Positions 1-6,111 of a DNA stretch of 6,111 nt are shown in pieces. The position numbers and the translations under genes are program-made. The stretch comes from SG8-41 sp035456985 (GTDB lineage Bacteria; Pseudomonadota; Gammaproteobacteria; Burkholderiales; SG8-41). Position 1 is the stretch's first letter. Each line of letters opens with the position of its first letter. The stretch is from positions 1 to 6,111 of the forward strand of contig DATICE010000154.1 of assembly GCA_035456985.1 (NCBI GenBank), written 5' to 3'. Under the pieces are notes generated by a model. The model did no database searches, had not been told where the DNA came from, and saw only the letters and a program-made list of their open reading frames with translations.

Positions 1-143
1 AGCAGCGAGAACAGGACCGGGTCGTAGCGCAGCTTGCCGCGGGCGAACTGCCAGTAGTAGAACCCCGCGCCCAGATAGGGAGACCCCGCCCTGAGGTAGG
101 GACGAGTCGCGGCGTCAAAGAGCGAGCTAAGCTGCCGGTCCAC
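1..143 (-). CDS. Probable class I SAM-dependent methyltransferase of the APE cluster, N-terminal fragment (cut by left window edge)
   Basis: An open minus-strand frame runs off the left edge without a stop. It reads DRQLSSLFDAATRPYLRAG just after the start and then contains YYWQFARGKLRYDPVLFSLL. An FARGKL.xDPVF-like segment near the N-terminus is what I recall from class I SAM-dependent methyltransferases encoded in aryl polyene and related pigment clusters. The SAM-binding glycine motif would lie outside the window, so the family call rests on this short segment and on context. No ATG fits. The likely start is GTG at 143-141, which overlaps the end of the exporter-deacetylase gene by 17 bp; a second GTG at 149-147 is also in frame. 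Neither has a clear Shine-Dalgarno sequence, so translation is probably coupled to the gene upstream. A role in O- or C-methylating the aryl head group is inference. Confidence 0.6.
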   Translation of the reverse strand, partial: MDRQLSSLFDAATRPYLRAGSPYLGAGFYYWQFARGKLRYDPVLFSL

Positions 144-3100
144 GGCCACACGCAGCGGGCAGGGAAACGCATCTGAGCCCGGCCGCCGCAATCCGCTCCA
201 GCACGGCCGCAAGAACGGCGAGCGCTGCCGGCTCGCCTGCCAGTCCGCGCCGGTACGCGCGGTCGTGAAGAACCAGAATGTCTCCGGCGGCGAGGCCGTG
301 CGTGAGGCGCGCAGTGACCCGCTGGACATCGCCGTCCACGGCATCGAAACCGCGCCGCGTCCACGACACGTAGCGTAACCCGCACCGCGCGAGCACCGGA
401 TCGAGCAGCGGGCTGCGGAACCCTGCGGGGGCACGGAAAAACGCGGGGGGCCGGCCGGTGAGGCCGGCGATCACGGCCTGCGCCGCTTCGACTTCGCGCT
501 TCAGGCGCCACGGACCGTAGAAAGCGAAAGCGGGGGAATGGCGCTGGCTGTGATTCTCCACGCTGTGGCCCCGGCGCACGATCTCCTTTACGAGGTGCGG
601 GTTCGATTGCGCCTGCTCCCCGACGCAGAAGAAGCTTGCCTTCGCCTGGTGGCGGTCGAGCAGATCGAGCACCCGCGGCGTAACCTCCGGGTCGGGGCCG
701 TCGTCGAACGTGAGGCAGACCTCATTGCGGCCGGCGGCCGGTGCCGGCAGGCGATTCAGGTTGGGTCCCAGCGCCTGCCCGCGCGGCCACAGCACCGCCG
801 CCGCGAGCAGCAGGTGATTGGCGACAACCGCGACGATCACCCACGGCCACAGTGCCGGTCGCAACACCAGCACGAGCGCTCCCGCGGCGTGCAGTATCAG
901 GGTGAGCTCCAGCGCGGGCGCGGGACGCCAGGCACGGGCGCCGAATGCGGCATCGGTCTCGCGGCGCTGCAGTATCGCGGAAAAGGAAAGTGCGAGCAGC
1001 GCGCCGAGGCCGACCGTCAAGCCGATTGCGTTAAGGACCGGCACGCTGGAGAAGGACAGCAGCCCGAACCCGATCATGGTGGTCACGGCGGCGAAGAGCA
1101 GCGACACCAGGGTGCGGCCGCGGTCCGCGCCGGAGAACGCCTGCCGGTCGAAAAACAGCGAGTAGTTGGATCCGACCGCGACCACCAGCAGCATGCCCAC
1201 GAGATGAAAGATCGATAGCGTGTGCCCGCCCAGCGCCAACAGGCCCGTGACCACGACCACGGCCGCCGCAAGTGGCGCCACGACGTCGTACACGCGGCGC
1301 GGCGAGCGCAACGTCGCGAGCAGGAGCAGGATGATCGCGGCGGCGCCCGCGAGCGAGTAGACGACCGCCTCCCTTCGATAGCTCCCGTAGAGTTGATCGG
1401 ACTCGCGCTTGAGATCAAGCAGGACCGCCGGCGCGCCCGCGACGGCGCCGATCTCGCGCGCAAGCGCTGCGGCATCCGCCACGCCGCGCAACGGCAGCAG
1501 CGCCGTCCAGCCGTCATCCCGCCGCACCAGCAGCGTCTCGACCTTGAGCGCGAGGCCGGTGCCCCGCAGGCCGGCACGGTCGATCAATGGCAGCTTCTTC
1601 GCAGCGGCCACGTCTTCGAGGAATGGCTCGAAGGTGCCGGCCCGGTACGGCAGGCCGCGCAGCGCCTGCGCGAGGTTCTTGCGCAACGCGCCCGGCGCGG
1701 GCAGTGCCGCCTGGCGGGCGCCTTGCGCGGCACGGCTCGGCAGCCATGTAGACGGCGCCTCGTAGCCATCGAGCAGGCCGTGCCGAACCGCATTGCGCAG
1801 CGCCGCCGCCACCGCTTCCGCCCCCTGCAGCGCGGCTTCCTCGTCCCGCTCCCGGACCACCACGAGATAGCGGACGTCGGGCGCCCCGAGGTCCTGCCGC
1901 AGCCGCTGGTCGAGCAGTTGATCGGACCGGGGCACGGGGCTCAAGCTGGCGAGATCCTCGCTCCACAGCGGCCCGTGCTGGGCAGCGAGCAAGGCGACGG
2001 CAAGCGTCACTACGGCGAGCAACGGGTAGCGCAGCCGCGGCGCGCGCCGCTCCAGAGCCATCGCCGCTGGCGCGAACTCGTCCACCACCTTCGGCGCGAA
2101 CCCCTGCGGCAGCAGCGCCGGCAGCACCCAGCGCGTGGCTGCGACTGCGACGACGAGTCCGGTGATCGAGAACAACCCCAGCTGGGCAAGCCCGGTGAAT
2201 CCGGAGAACAGCATCGCGCTGAAGCCGATGATCGAGGTCAGCACGCCGAGGCGCAGCGTCGGCCAGATGCGTCCGAGCGCAACGCGCGGCGGGACGCCGG
2301 GTGCGGAATGCGTGAACAGATAGATGGCGTAATCCACCCCTTCGCCGATCAGCGTCACCCCGAATCCGAGCGTGATCCCGTGGACCGTGCCGAAGCCGAG
2401 GCTCACCGCCGCGACCCCGGCCGCCGCGCCGGTCGCGACCGGCAGCAGGGAGAGTCCGACCACGCGCGGCGAGCGGAACAGCGCGAGCAGCAGGCCCGCG
2501 ATGAGCGCCGAGGCGATGAGCAAGAACCGCAGCGCATCGCCCCTGATGGCGGCGCGCGCGCTCACCGAAAACACCCCGGGGCCTGCCAGCAACAAGACGG
2601 CCTTGCTCCCGCCGGCCGCTCGCGCGAACGCGCTGCGGATGGCCGCCAGCGCGCGCTCCTGCGCGTCGATGTCGTAACCGGCGGCCCGGGTCTGCGCGAC
2701 GAGCAGCGCCCGCGCCCCGTCGCGCGCAAACCATACGCCCTCCCGCGTTGCGGGCCGCCCCTCACCTTCCAGCGGCTCGATCAGCTCCCGCAGCTCGCCG
2801 GTGGGGTCGCGCGGCAGGCTCCGCCGCACCAGCGGCCCGGCAGGTGAGCCGAGAAGCTGCAGGTGTTCCTCGAGGCGCTCGCGCAGTCCGCCGGCGGAAA
2901 ACCGCCCGGGCACGACGGCGGGGCTCAGAAGGTAGCGATAGCGCCACACGAACTCGCGGTCTCTCGGGAACCCCGCCTCCTCCCCGTTGGCGACCGAAAC
3001 GAAGCTCTCGTCCCGGCGCAGCTCCGCGGCGAGCCGCCGGCTCGACTGCGCCAGCGTTTCCGGCGCGGCGCCCTCGATCCCGATCAGGATCAGGCGCGAC

Positions 3101-3258
3101 ACGACGCCGTCGCGCAGCTGCTCCACCAGGACTCTCTGCCCTGGCGTCGGCGAGCGCGGCAGGAACGCCGAAATATCCGCTGTGAACTCGGTGCGGGCGA
3201 TCACGACGGCGCACGCGGTCACGAACGCGAGCCAACCGGCGACCGCCCAGCGCGTCAT
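127..3258 (-). CDS. MMPL/RND-family polyene lipid exporter fused to a C-terminal polysaccharide (NodB-type) deacetylase
   Basis: The 1043-residue protein has two parts. Residues 1-763 form an MMPL-type RND transporter: TM1 at 4-21, a periplasmic loop to ~240, five helices between 242 and 383, TM7 at 409-425, a second periplasmic loop to ~632, and five helices between 633 and 763. The TM4 motif GEGVDY (305-310) carries the Asp-Tyr pair of the proton relay; the equivalent TM10 position reads GSNY (696-699). After a basic linker, two extra hydrophobic segments (785-800, 804-824) lead into a complete deacetylase domain (~845-1035) with TFDDGPD (850-856), ENHSQRH (901-907, metal-binding His903 and His907), FRAPAGFRSP (941-950) and LVLHD (995-999). 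In APE clusters the MMPL protein is thought to export the polyene lipid from the inner membrane. The deacetylase would remove an acetyl group from an amino sugar or similar substrate; which one is unknown. The ATG at 3258 overlaps the LolA stop as ATGA, preceded by GGGAA. No in-frame Met follows residue 728, which argues against a separate downstream start. Confidence 0.93.
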   Translation of the reverse strand: MTRWAVAGWLAFVTACAVVIARTEFTADISAFLPRSPTPGQRVLVEQLRDGVVSRLILIGIEGAAPETLAQSSRRLAAELRRDESFVSVANGEEAGFPRDREFVWRYRYLLSPAVVPGRFSAGGLRERLEEHLQLLGSPAGPLVRRSLPRDPTGELRELIEPLEGEGRPATREGVWFARDGARALLVAQTRAAGYDIDAQERALAAIRSAFARAAGGSKAVLLLAGPGVFSVSARAAIRGDALRFLLIASALIAGLLLALFRSPRVVGLSLLPVATGAAAGVAAVSLGFGTVHGITLGFGVTLIGEGVDYAIYLFTHSAPGVPPRVALGRIWPTLRLGVLTSIIGFSAMLFSGFTGLAQLGLFSITGLVVAVAATRWVLPALLPQGFAPKVVDEFAPAAMALERRAPRLRYPLLAVVTLAVALLAAQHGPLWSEDLASLSPVPRSDQLLDQRLRQDLGAPDVRYLVVVRERDEEAALQGAEAVAAALRNAVRHGLLDGYEAPSTWLPSRAAQGARQAALPAPGALRKNLAQALRGLPYRAGTFEPFLEDVAAAKKLPLIDRAGLRGTGLALKVETLLVRRDDGWTALLPLRGVADAAALAREIGAVAGAPAVLLDLKRESDQLYGSYRREAVVYSLAGAAAIILLLLATLRSPRRVYDVVAPLAAAVVVVTGLLALGGHTLSIFHLVGMLLVVAVGSNYSLFFDRQAFSGADRGRTLVSLLFAAVTTMIGFGLLSFSSVPVLNAIGLTVGLGALLALSFSAILQRRETDAAFGARAWRPAPALELTLILHAAGALVLVLRPALWPWVIVAVVANHLLLAAAVLWPRGQALGPNLNRLPAPAAGRNEVCLTFDDGPDPEVTPRVLDLLDRHQAKASFFCVGEQAQSNPHLVKEIVRRGHSVENHSQRHSPAFAFYGPWRLKREVEAAQAVIAGLTGRPPAFFRAPAGFRSPLLDPVLARCGLRYVSWTRRGFDAVDGDVQRVTARLTHGLAAGDILVLHDRAYRRGLAGEPAALAVLAAVLERIAAAGLRCVSLPAACGRGPAA

Positions 3259-3854
3259 GCGCCGTTCCCGGTTATCGTCATCACCGACCGGTCGCCCTCG
3301 GTTTCGACGATCTCGATGGTGCGGATCCGGTCGAGGCTGCCCGAGATGCGTATCTCCTGGACGAAATCCTGCATCCGCTGCTCGCGCGGCTTGAGCAGCA
3401 AGCGCCAGCGGCGCTCGCTGCCTTCGAGGGCAACCTGGTAGAAGCGGCTGAGCGTGGCGAGGTCGCCGGCGAGCGTCGAGCGCACGCCCTCGACGAACGC
3501 CTGGATCACGGGATACTCCGGCAGCGCAAGCGTCCGCTTCTCGCCGCGCTCCTTGTCCTCCAGCGTCAGCCGGTCGCCGTCCAGAACCAGGCTCTCCGCC
3601 CGCGGCGCGACCGTGTGCTTTTCGAGCCTCCCGGGAGCGGTGTAGACGAGCGTCCCGGACGATTCCAGCGGCGCGTTCAATATTGCCACGTGCTTGCGTT
3701 CGACGAAGCTCGCGGTGCGCGACCGGACCTGCGCGAGGCTGCGCATCAGCTCCTCCACGCCCGGGTCGGCGCCAGCGGCCGGTCGCGCGCCGAAGGCCGC
3801 CGCCGCCATCAGCGCGGCGAGCGGCAGGATCACTCGCCTAATTCCAGTAGTCAA
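3255..3854 (-). CDS. LolA-like periplasmic lipid carrier of the APE cluster
   Basis: This is a small secreted protein of about 199 residues with a Sec signal peptide: an n-region with Arg-Arg, a hydrophobic core and an AGA|D cleavage site near residue 29. The mature part (~170 residues) matches the LolA-like proteins found next to MMPL exporters in APE clusters, with FVERKHVAILNAPLESSGTL followed by VYTAPGRLEKHTV, the expected first strands of the half-barrel. LolA carries lipoproteins across the periplasm; this cluster-specific relative is presumed to carry the polyene lipid after export. The start is uncertain. TTG at 3854 gives a normal positively charged signal peptide but overlaps the acyltransferase by 17 bp without a Shine-Dalgarno sequence. 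GTG at 3833, 4 nt after that gene's TAG and preceded by GGAATTAGG, would drop both arginines. The ATG at 3908 overlaps too far. The end is coupled to the exporter by ATGA. Confidence 0.85.
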   Translation of the reverse strand: MTTGIRRVILPLAALMAAAAFGARPAAGADPGVEELMRSLAQVRSRTASFVERKHVAILNAPLESSGTLVYTAPGRLEKHTVAPRAESLVLDGDRLTLEDKERGEKRTLALPEYPVIQAFVEGVRSTLAGDLATLSRFYQVALEGSERRWRLLLKPREQRMQDFVQEIRISGSLDRIRTIEIVETEGDRSVMTITGNGA

Positions 3855-4737
3855 AGAAGTTGAACCAGTTGTAGGGCGCGATCCGGCAGTAATGCTCGAG
3901 CCGGGCAACGTAGTGCCGCTGCATCTCTCCGATCGCGGAATCGCGGTCTTCCCGGGCGCCCGGTCCGGAGCCCGCGAGCCGCTCGAAATGCACCTCGTAG
4001 CGGTTTCCGCCCCGGTAGATGCCGAACATCATCACGACCGGCCGGCCGAGCATCGCCGCGATGCGAAACGGGCCCGCCGGAAAGCGGGCGGGTGCGCCCA
4101 GGAACGGGCGGGCAATGGTGCTCTCGCCTTCGATGGCGCGGTCCGCCAGCATGCCGACGAACTCGCCGCCGGCAAGCGCATTCTCGACCTGCAGCATGGA
4201 ATCGACGCTCCCCAGCGCGATGACGCGCATGGCGAGGCCGGGATTGATTGCGTCCAGCGCGGCATTCAACGTCCTCGTGTTGCGCTCGTACATGACCAGG
4301 GCGACGCGCAGCGCCTGCGCCGCGCGGCCCACGAAGCGCACGATCTCGAAGCTGCCCAAGTGCGCCCCGATGAGCAGGCAGCCCTCACCCCGCGCCAGCA
4401 TCCCCGCTACGATCTCCTCGCCATGGACGCGCACCGCGAACCGGTCGTACTGGTCGTTCAGCAGGTAGACGCGATCGAGGATCGTGGTCGCGAACGCGTG
4501 GAAGTGCCGGAACACGTCGGCGAGCCCCGGCTCGCGGCCGAGCGCCCGGCGCAGGTATTGCCGGGATGCCGCCCGGTCCGCCGCGGACACCGCCATGAAG
4601 TACAGGCTGACGGCATGCAGCAGCAGCCACGCCGCGGGACGTCCGAGCGCCAGCGCAAGCCGCACGGAGCCGCGGATGACGGCGGCGTTGCCCCGCTCGG
4701 GCCGCGTCGCCCACGACGGAATGGACCGCCCGCTCAC
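3838..4737 (-). CDS. LpxL/HtrB-type lysophospholipid acyltransferase of the APE cluster
   Basis: The 299-residue length is typical of LpxL/LpxM-like acyltransferases. The N-terminus (SIPSWATRPERGN) resembles the W..x.ERG opening of this family, followed by one hydrophobic membrane-associated stretch at about residues 25-53 and the YLRRALGR segment. The catalytic motif is HLGSFE at 126-131, the HX4(D/E) form with His126 and Glu131. Later family features are LADRAIEG, FLGAPARFPAGPFRIA and the C-terminal YNWFNFFDYW. These enzymes transfer acyl chains from ACP to a lipid acceptor at the inner face of the inner membrane. In this cluster the enzyme likely acylates the polyene lipid or its head group rather than lipid A, which is inferred from the neighbours. 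The GTG start at 4737 overlaps the dehydratase stop as GTGA, and a purine-rich GGTGGAGG lies just upstream. A longer in-frame extension toward 6105 is only antiparallel-frame noise over the ligase and dehydratase. Confidence 0.9.
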   Translation of the reverse strand: MSGRSIPSWATRPERGNAAVIRGSVRLALALGRPAAWLLLHAVSLYFMAVSAADRAASRQYLRRALGREPGLADVFRHFHAFATTILDRVYLLNDQYDRFAVRVHGEEIVAGMLARGEGCLLIGAHLGSFEIVRFVGRAAQALRVALVMYERNTRTLNAALDAINPGLAMRVIALGSVDSMLQVENALAGGEFVGMLADRAIEGESTIARPFLGAPARFPAGPFRIAAMLGRPVVMMFGIYRGGNRYEVHFERLAGSGPGAREDRDSAIGEMQRHYVARLEHYCRIAPYNWFNFFDYWN

Positions 4738-5045
4738 GCCTCCACCGGGCCGGTGTCGCATTGCAGCTCGCCCTTCACCAGCGTGCGCTGCCCCACCGCG
4801 CACGCGAAGCGAATCGCGCCGTCCGCCAAGCGCGCGAATTCGATCGTGACGCGGTCGCCGGGACGGGCAGGCGCGAGGAATTTGGCCGAGCGCAGGCGCC
4901 ACGATGAAAGGCTCACGCCGAGCCCCTCCTCGATCGCCGGCAGCGTCACGGCGAGCAGCACGGCACCGGGAATCACGGGATTGCCGGGGAAATGACCGTG
5001 CGCGGCGGGATGATCGGCGGGAAACGAGCGCTCGACGGCGGCCAA
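4734..5045 (-). CDS. Hotdog-fold 3-hydroxyacyl-ACP dehydratase, ApeI/FabZ-like
   Basis: This small protein of 103 residues belongs to the single-hotdog dehydratases of APE clusters (ApeI-like), which remove water from the 3-hydroxyacyl-ACP intermediate in each elongation cycle. The diagnostic segment is GHFPGNPVIPGAVLL (residues 17-31), with His18 as the expected catalytic histidine. In FabA/FabZ the acid (Asp or Glu) comes five residues after the PG; here that position is Ala32 (codon at 4952-4950), so the active site is not canonical. The C-terminal strand IRFACAVGQRTLVKGEL fits the fold. The only possible start is TTG at 5045: the reading frame is closed two codons upstream by the ligase TAG, and starting later would lose the active site. 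A GGGG tract sits 6 nt before it. The gene begins 3 nt after the ligase and ends in a GTGA overlap with the acyltransferase. Confidence 0.88.
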   Translation of the reverse strand: MAAVERSFPADHPAAHGHFPGNPVIPGAVLLAVTLPAIEEGLGVSLSSWRLRSAKFLAPARPGDRVTIEFARLADGAIRFACAVGQRTLVKGELQCDTGPVEA

Positions 5046-5048
5046 GCC

Positions 5049-6111
5049 CTACCCCGCTTTCCGGGCCAGCTCCGACTCGAGCTCGGCAAGCGCCTGGCGC
5101 GGGAGCTTGCCGGTCGCATTGCGTGGCAGGACGTCCACGAAGCGCAGCGGGCGCGGCAGAAAAGCGGCGTCGATACGCTGGCGCAGCGCGCTCATCAGGG
5201 ACTCGCTGGTGTGACCGGGCGCCACCACGAACGCCGTCAGCCGGACGACGCCCTCCCCTGTCTCCTCGGGAACGACGAACGCACCGTCGCGCACGCCCTC
5301 GATCGAATTCAGGTGGTAGTTGAGGTGCGCGAGCGAGGTCCGCTTGCCGGCGACGTTCACGAGGTCCGCCGTGCGCCCGTGGAGCAGGAACTTCCCGGGG
5401 CCGCGCAGCTCGATGACGTCCGCAAGCAGCACCTCGGACTCGACGTGCCCGCCCCTCACCCAGGTGCCGGCGGCATCGGCGCGTAGCGCGACGCCGCGCA
5501 TCGCGCGCCACTCGGCGGACTCGATCGTGCGGCGCGCGGCGATCCCGCCCGACTCGGTGCATCCGTAGATCTCGTAGAGCGGCGCGGCAAAGCGCGCTTC
5601 CGCCTCCGCCGCGAGCTGCGGGGAGAGCGGGGCCGTCGCGCACAGGATGAGATCCGCCGGCGGCAGCGCGTCGGGCTCCGCAAGGAGAGCGCGCAGGTGC
5701 ACGGGCGCGGTGACCAGGGCGCGCGGCCGCGGCAGTCCCGCGAGCGCCGCGCGGACGTCGGCCGGGAGCAGCGGCCGCCCGGCGTGGAGCGCGAGTCCGC
5801 CCTGCAGGGCAAGCAATACCGTGGACTCCAGACCGTAGGCATGCTGCGGCGGCACCGTGGCGAGCACCGCCATGCCAGGGAGCGGGCGCAGATCTAGGCG
5901 CTCGATCTCGGAGGATGCCAGGCGGACGAGGCTGCCCCAGGTCTTGAAGTGCGGCACCGGTTGGCCGGTGGATCCCGACGTGAACAGGATCACCGCCCCC
6001 TGGTCCGCCGGGATCACCGGTATCGCCGGCTCGCCCACCGCCTCCGCCACGGGCTCCAGAACCGGAACCGTTTCGAGGCCCCGCGGAGCCGCCTCCCGGT
6101 CGCACAGGCAG
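5049..6111 (-). CDS. AMP-dependent acyl/aryl ligase of the APE cluster (ApeH-like), N-terminus cut by right window edge
   Basis: The frame is open to the window edge, giving 353 residues from the fragment start; about 100 N-terminal residues are missing compared with a usual length near 450. ANL-superfamily motifs occur in order. The phosphate-binding loop FTSGSTGQP (43-51) continues as VPHFK, so the lysine lies a few residues later than in the usual GxPK form. The YGCTESGG motif is at 182-189, HGRTADLVNVAGKR (about 244-257) is the hinge region, and PRNATGKLP ends in the catalytic A10 lysine (Lys335, codon at 5108-5106). The enzyme forms an acyl-adenylate and then a thioester; in APE pathways it is believed to load the aromatic starter (4-hydroxybenzoate-like) on CoA or carrier protein. 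The exact substrate cannot be read from the fragment. Reading starts at base 6110; a GTG at 6050 is internal, since conserved-looking sequence continues upstream. It ends with TAG at 5051-5049. Confidence 0.9.
   Translation of the reverse strand, partial: CLCDREAAPRGLETVPVLEPVAEAVGEPAIPVIPADQGAVILFTSGSTGQPVPHFKTWGSLVRLASSEIERLDLRPLPGMAVLATVPPQHAYGLESTVLLALQGGLALHAGRPLLPADVRAALAGLPRPRALVTAPVHLRALLAEPDALPPADLILCATAPLSPQLAAEAEARFAAPLYEIYGCTESGGIAARRTIESAEWRAMRGVALRADAAGTWVRGGHVESEVLLADVIELRGPGKFLLHGRTADLVNVAGKRTSLAHLNYHLNSIEGVRDGAFVVPEETGEGVVRLTAFVVAPGHTSESLMSALRQRIDAAFLPRPLRFVDVLPRNATGKLPRQALAELESELARKAG
5052..5055 (-). promoter_or_regulatory. Probable ribosome binding site for the dehydratase TTG start
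   Basis: On the minus strand the sequence reads GCGGGGTAGGGCTTG. The GGGG lies 6 nt before the TTG start and inside the last codons of the ligase. It is a weak but suitably spaced Shine-Dalgarno element and supports use of TTG, together with coupling to ligase termination immediately after it. Confidence 0.4.

Noticed and set aside
441..475. GC-rich self-complementary stretch (GGCCGGCCGGTGAGGCCGGC) that could look like a hairpin terminator
   Set aside because: It lies in the middle of the deacetylase coding region, encodes LTGRPP, and has no T-run on either strand.
1514..2734. 406-codon minus-strand frame inside the exporter
   Set aside because: Out-of-frame shadow of the MMPL gene, dominated by Arg, Ala and Gly, with no motifs.
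1222..2847. 541-codon open frame on the plus strand, antisense to the exporter
   Set aside because: It is very rich in Arg, Gln, His and Glu, shows no recognisable domain or hydrophobic pattern, and lies opposite a clear MMPL gene. Long antisense frames are expected in DNA of this GC content.
3694..4995. 433-codon plus-strand frame opposite the acyltransferase and LolA-like genes
   Set aside because: Low-complexity Arg/Ala/His-rich translation without motifs; it spans three real genes on the other strand.
6048..6050. GTG at 6050 as a possible true start of the ligase
   Set aside because: The frame stays open upstream to the window edge with plausible coding sequence (LCDREAAPRGLETVPVLEP), and a start there would lack the N-terminal part of the adenylation domain.
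4738..6105. N-terminal extension of the acyltransferase frame to 6105 (would make 755 residues)
   Set aside because: The extension is Gly/Arg/Ala-rich nonsense overlapping the ligase and dehydratase. The real protein starts at GTG 4737, where the LpxL-like sequence begins and a GTGA overlap occurs.

Overview
The window is a tightly packed piece of an aryl polyene (APE)-type biosynthetic gene cluster. All genes are on the minus strand, so they are transcribed from high to low coordinates. GC content is very high, the codons are strongly G/C at third positions, and the gene set (APE-type acyl-AMP ligase, ApeI-like hotdog dehydratase, LpxL-like acyltransferase, LolA-like protein, MMPL exporter) points to a Gram-negative proteobacterium. 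A beta- or gamma-proteobacterium such as Burkholderiales, Rhodocyclales or Xanthomonadales is most likely. The species cannot be named from this sequence alone.

Layout in transcription order: (1) the C-terminal three quarters of an AMP-dependent acyl/aryl ligase, cut by the right edge (6111 to 5049); (2) a small hotdog-fold 3-hydroxyacyl-ACP dehydratase with a TTG start (5045 to 4734); (3) an LpxL/HtrB-type acyltransferase with a GTG start (4737 to 3838); (4) a LolA-like periplasmic carrier with a signal peptide (about 3854 to 3255); (5) a 1043-residue protein joining an MMPL/RND-type lipid exporter to a polysaccharide (NodB-type) deacetylase (3258 to 127); (6) the first ~48 codons of a probable SAM-dependent methyltransferase, cut by the left edge (about 143 to 1). 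Genes overlap or are 3 nt apart, there is no intergenic space for an internal promoter or terminator, and translational coupling is likely throughout.

How they probably work together: the ligase activates the aromatic starter acid, and the dehydratase takes part in each elongation round together with ketosynthases, ketoreductase and carrier proteins that must lie outside the window. The LpxL-like enzyme acylates a lipid or head-group precursor. The MMPL protein moves the finished polyene lipid out of the inner membrane, and the LolA-like protein escorts it across the periplasm to the outer membrane. The methyltransferase would tailor the aryl head. The deacetylase suggests an N-acetylated sugar or similar substrate in the pathway, but this is inference.

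The most noteworthy points are the in-frame fusion of the exporter with a complete deacetylase domain and its puzzling membrane topology, the loss of one of the two Asp-Tyr pairs in the exporter, and a dehydratase with Ala at the usual catalytic acid position. The last may be a subfamily trait. I found no RNA genes, mobile elements, CRISPR arrays or convincing repeats. No stretch over 300 bases lacks a gene.
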